55,007 nucleotides of DNA from Candidatus Coatesiibacteriota bacterium (GTDB taxonomy: Bacteria; RBG-13-66-14; B26-G2; WVWN01; G020348885), in the NCBI GenBank assembly GCA_020348885.1, contig CP070755.1, positions 1,730,779-1,785,785 of the forward strand, read 5' to 3'. Under the pieces are notes generated by a model. That model was not told where the DNA came from, searched no databases, and saw nothing but the letters and a program-made list of their open reading frames with translations. The position numbers were made by a program, and so were the translations under genes. Every line of letters begins with the position of its first letter. Within the stretch, counting starts at the first letter, position 1. Below are positions 51,935-55,007 of the stretch, one piece after another.

Positions 51935-54094
51935 CTACTCGTACTCCTCCTCGCCCCGCAGTTTCGTGAAGTCCGCGAACGAAAGGAACAGGTCGGCCAT
52001 ATCTTGCATCAACGCCAAGCGGTTCGACCGAAGCACCGCGTCGTCGCACATTACCAGTACCTCGTCGAAGAACGCGTCCACGGCCGGGCGCATGGCGGCG
52101 ATTTCGTCCAGCGCGTCCCGGTGTTCGCCGTCGGCGATAAGCTCCACGACGGAGTCACGCCCTGTGGCGTACGTCTCGTACAACGCGCGCTCCTCGGGTT
52201 GTTCTATTAGCTCCGGGTCAAAGTCTGTCCATTCCAGGTTCCGTTCCCGGCCCTGCCGCAATATGTTTATCGGACGCTTGAACGCGATAACGAAGTCGAT
52301 GTAATCCGCCCGGTCTTTCGCCCTCAGCTCCGCCAACGCATCCAACCGCCCAGCCAGGTCGCGGGGCCGCAACGGACGGACTTCGAGTACAGCGTTTATC
52401 ACATCGGCGGGATAACCCGCGTCTGAGAATATCCGCCGGAGACGAGCCAGCACGTACCGGACCAGGTCGTCGAGCCACGGCTCCTCGTCGGGCTTCGCGT
52501 CGAAGCCGTACCCTTCCACCGCCCGCCAGAGTAACCGCTCCAACTCGACGGCCGCGAACCAACCTTCGTCGTCCTCCAGCAGTAACCGGCACAGGCCAAT
52601 GGCGCCCCGCCGGAGCCCGAACGGGTCTTTCGACGCGGTCGGCGCCATATCCGCGCCGAAGCACCCGGCCAGCGTATCGGCCCGGTTGAGAATCGAAAGC
52701 GCGCGCCCTAACTTAGTGTCGGGTAACGAATCCTCGGCTCCCACGGGCCGGTAGTGCTCACGGACCACCGCCGCGACCTCCGTCGGTTCGTCGGCCGCAC
52801 CGGCGTACAACCCGCCCATAACGCCCTGCAAGTGGGCAAACTCCTTCTCCCGGACCATTTCGGACGCGAGGTCGGCCTTGCATATCTCGGCGGCCCGGAC
52901 CAGGTCCGCCCGTTCTTCCGCGTCGAAGTCGCACCACTCGCCCAATTCGCCGGCGAGTGCAGCGAGCCGTTCCGCCTTATCGCCCAGCGTCCCCAACCCC
53001 TCGGCGAAGAGGACGGAGTCGAGGCGCCCGGCCATCTCGTCCAGCGGCGTCTTCCGGTCTATGTCCCAGAAGAACGACGCGTCCGCCAGCCGAGCCGCTA
53101 ACACCCGCTCCAGACCGGCGCGGACGTTCCTCGCCGCTTTCGGTGCGCCGTTGTGTACGCCGACGAACTCCGCTATCGGCCTATCCGTCGCGCCGTGGAC
53201 CGGGAACAGCTTCAAGTACCCCAGCATCGCCGCCTCTAGTACCACGGCCGGAAGCTCCAGGTACCGTTCGTAGAAGACGCCGGCTACGACCCTGGGGTAC
53301 TCGACCGAGTTCACAACTGCGTCCAGGGCGTACTCCGTCCGGTAGTCGTCTACCACCTGTGGTTTGCCGTCCAGCTTCAACCGGGTCGCGCCGGACAGTA
53401 TCATTTTACGCCGATCCGCCGGGTCCAGAACCACGCTCATCTCTTTCTTGTAGAAGCGTTTAACGTCGGCGAGATGCAGCTTCCCGCCGTCGAAGAGGGC
53501 CGGAAGGTCGTGCGGGCCGTATCCGGTTACGCGATGACCGAAGCTCTTCTTCCCGGCCTTGAGTTTCGCGTACTCGAACCCGACGACCCGGCCGCCGAGT
53601 AGCGCGACGAGCCACCGTATCGGTCTGGGGAAGACCGTCGGCCCCGCCAGCCACCGCATAGTACGTGGATAGTCGAGGGACTCGATTAGCCGGGGTAGCA
53701 ACCCCGTCAGAACGTCGGCCGTCTTACGCCGCTCCGCCTCAACCTCGGCGGCCAGATAAAGCCCCTTTTCGGTCTCGACGGTCTTGAGGTCTCCCGTTTT
53801 TAAACCCCACTTCTTCCGAAAGCCTTCGCCGGCTTTTGTGAGATTCCCGTCGGCGTCGTACGCCGCCGAAGCCGACGGGCCGGTCTCGGTCGTCGTTTTC
53901 CGAACTTGCTTGGCCGGAAGACCGAACGCCAGTAGAACGACGCGCCGCGGCGTACCATACGCGATCACCCGGGACGCCGGAACGCGCGAATCAGCGAAAA
54001 CCTTTGACGCGTTCGTTTCTAACTGCTCTGCGAGAGACGACACGGCCGCCGGCGGCAACTCCTCGCACCCTATTTCGAACAGCAGGTCCGGCAC
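51935..54094 (-). CDS. glyS: Glycine--tRNA ligase beta subunit
   Basis: A 719-residue protein, the beta subunit of the bacterial heterotetrameric glycyl-tRNA synthetase. It opens with LLFEIGCEELPPAAV and has SLDYPRTMRW, HDYRTEYALDAVVNSVEYP-like stretches, an HD-type region, and a C-terminal anticodon-binding DALR-like part. Length is normal. Its GTG start directly abuts the glyQ stop codon (TAG-GTG). It needs GlyQ for activity. Confidence 0.95.
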   Translation of the reverse strand: MPDLLFEIGCEELPPAAVSSLAEQLETNASKVFADSRVPASRVIAYGTPRRVVLLAFGLPAKQVRKTTTETGPSASAAYDADGNLTKAGEGFRKKWGLKTGDLKTVETEKGLYLAAEVEAERRKTADVLTGLLPRLIESLDYPRTMRWLAGPTVFPRPIRWLVALLGGRVVGFEYAKLKAGKKSFGHRVTGYGPHDLPALFDGGKLHLADVKRFYKKEMSVVLDPADRRKMILSGATRLKLDGKPQVVDDYRTEYALDAVVNSVEYPRVVAGVFYERYLELPAVVLEAAMLGYLKLFPVHGATDRPIAEFVGVHNGAPKAARNVRAGLERVLAARLADASFFWDIDRKTPLDEMAGRLDSVLFAEGLGTLGDKAERLAALAGELGEWCDFDAEERADLVRAAEICKADLASEMVREKEFAHLQGVMGGLYAGAADEPTEVAAVVREHYRPVGAEDSLPDTKLGRALSILNRADTLAGCFGADMAPTASKDPFGLRRGAIGLCRLLLEDDEGWFAAVELERLLWRAVEGYGFDAKPDEEPWLDDLVRYVLARLRRIFSDAGYPADVINAVLEVRPLRPRDLAGRLDALAELRAKDRADYIDFVIAFKRPINILRQGRERNLEWTDFDPELIEQPEERALYETYATGRDSVVELIADGEHRDALDEIAAMRPAVDAFFDEVLVMCDDAVLRSNRLALMQDMADLFLSFADFTKLRGEEEYE

Positions 54095-54979
54095 CTAGCC
54101 GCTCTCCTCCTCGCCTTCGAAACGCGCAAGCCACCGGCCGGCGACGCCCCGTGAGAGCGCCCGTACACGGCCTATATATGCGGCGCGTTCGGTAACGCCG
54201 ACCAGTCCCCGACTGTCAAGAAGGTTGAACGCGTGACTGGACTTGAGTAGGTAATCGTGGGCCGGCCTTATAAGGTCCGCTTCGATCAACCGTTTACATT
54301 CGGTCTCGTACATATCGAAGAGGGCGAAGAGCATATCCGGGTCCGCCGCGTCCATCGCGTAAACGGACTGTTCGTACTCATCCTCCCGCCGTAACGCGCC
54401 GTAGTCCATCGGTCCCAGCGGTCCTTCGCCGAAGGGTACGTCAAAAATACTGTCCACGCCCGCCAGATACATCGCGATGCGTTCGAAACCGTACGTTAAT
54501 TCGGCGGTAATGAGTTCTAAATCGTAGCCGCCCATTTGTTGGAAGTAGGTGAACTGGGTTATCTCCTGTCCGTCGAGTAGCACCTGCCAACCGAGGCCCC
54601 AGGCGCCCAGCGTGGGCGATTCCCAGTCGTCCTCGTCGAAGCGAAGGTCGTGTTCGGCAGGGTTTATGCCGATCGCTTCCAGGCTACCAACGTACTGTTC
54701 GAGCACGTCGTTGGGCGACGGTTTCAGGACGACCTGGAACTGATAATGCATGTAGAGCCTGTGGGGGTTTTCGCCGTAGCGGCCGTCGCGGGGACGGCGG
54801 GCCGGCGAAACGAAGGCCGCTCGCCACGGGTCCGGCGAAAGAGCGCCCAGGAACGTCCCGACGTGGAACGTACCGGCGCCGGACTCGACGTCGCCGGGTT
54901 GCAACAGCAGGCAACCCCGGTCAACCCAGTATCGGGACAGGGCGAATATGAGGTCCTGTAAAGTTGTTTTTGACGCCAT
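54095..54979 (-). CDS. glyQ: Glycine--tRNA ligase alpha subunit
   Basis: A 294-residue class II catalytic subunit. It has the family signatures [52 protein letters not shown], and [18 protein letters not shown] followed by [17 protein letters not shown]. It starts at ATG 54979, 28 bases from the window edge, so its promoter and any leader control element lie mostly outside. It forms an operon with glyS. Confidence 0.96.
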   Translation of the reverse strand: MASKTTLQDLIFALSRYWVDRGCLLLQPGDVESGAGTFHVGTFLGALSPDPWRAAFVSPARRPRDGRYGENPHRLYMHYQFQVVLKPSPNDVLEQYVGSLEAIGINPAEHDLRFDEDDWESPTLGAWGLGWQVLLDGQEITQFTYFQQMGGYDLELITAELTYGFERIAMYLAGVDSIFDVPFGEGPLGPMDYGALRREDEYEQSVYAMDAADPDMLFALFDMYETECKRLIEADLIRPAHDYLLKSSHAFNLLDSRGLVGVTERAAYIGRVRALSRGVAGRWLARFEGEEESG

Positions 54980-55007
54980 TATAGGGTTGTAACTTGCGAC
55001 GATAAGG

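Overview
The window reads as about 55 kb of chromosome from an uncultured-type, anaerobic, diderm (outer-membrane) bacterium. GC content is moderate to high. Evidence for two membranes: a TamB-like protein, a TolC-family protein, lipoboxes, LPS heptose genes (gmhA, rfaE1) and a beta-barrel candidate. Evidence for an anaerobe exposed to oxygen: two rubrerythrin-type proteins and a desulfoferrodoxin. Two secreted M14 peptidases carry a type-A (T9SS/FlgD-Ig-like) C-terminal domain. That, with the many secreted beta-propellers and TPR proteins, suggests an FCB-related or nearby candidate phylum (WOR-3, TA06, Coatesbacteria and similar). This placement is inference with low certainty.

Layout. 1-5.5 kb (+): tandem M14 carboxypeptidases, then a TSUP transporter and a TolC-like protein. 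5.5-12.4 kb (-): lipoprotein, hisS, a lipoprotein with a glycan-binding module, an aromatic amino acid ammonia-lyase with an unusual active-site triad, and two paralogous secreted proteins, one interrupted by an amber codon. 12.6-25.2 kb (+): TamB, a Trm112-like protein, gmhA-rfaE1-pyrF-DUF2085, rpoD, a PD40 propeller, and an aminotransferase/acetyltransferase-like pair. 25.3-25.6 kb (-): tRNA-Thr, -Tyr, -Gly. 25.8-29.3 kb (-): a YmdB-like phosphoesterase with a frameshift and two MacB-type permeases. 29.5-32.1 kb (+): a frameshifted TIGR02757 gene and the oxygen-defence genes. 32.2-41.8 kb (-): one long run from spoT/relA through pgeF, PBP2 and rodA into polysaccharide deacetylase, methyltransferase, formyltransferase and glycosyltransferase. 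42-45.1 kb (+): CDF transporter, dnaX, ebfC. 45.1-51.8 kb (-): beta-barrel candidate, a large membrane-anchored lytic-transglycosylase-like protein and four TPR proteins. 51.9-55 kb (-): glyS and glyQ.

Functional themes are envelope building (elongasome, heptose, amino sugar and polysaccharide modification, TamB, SLT/TPR cluster), secretion of proteins with two different C-terminal tail types, and oxygen defence. No insertion sequence, prophage, CRISPR array or rRNA was seen, and no gene-free stretch exceeds about 300 bases. Many intergenic gaps contain a recognisable sigma70-type promoter with a 17-base spacer and GC-rich hairpin terminators.

The strongest leads are: a shared C-terminal tail S-L-G-x-I-K-A-[ST]-F on three secreted proteins; an ammonia-lyase with Ala-Cys-Gly where Ala-Ser-Gly forms the MIO cofactor; a PgeF homologue lacking a zinc-ligand histidine; a palindromic operator candidate repeated in the oxygen-defence cluster; and three genes interrupted by single-base changes (one amber, two frameshifts), which could be biology or sequencing error.
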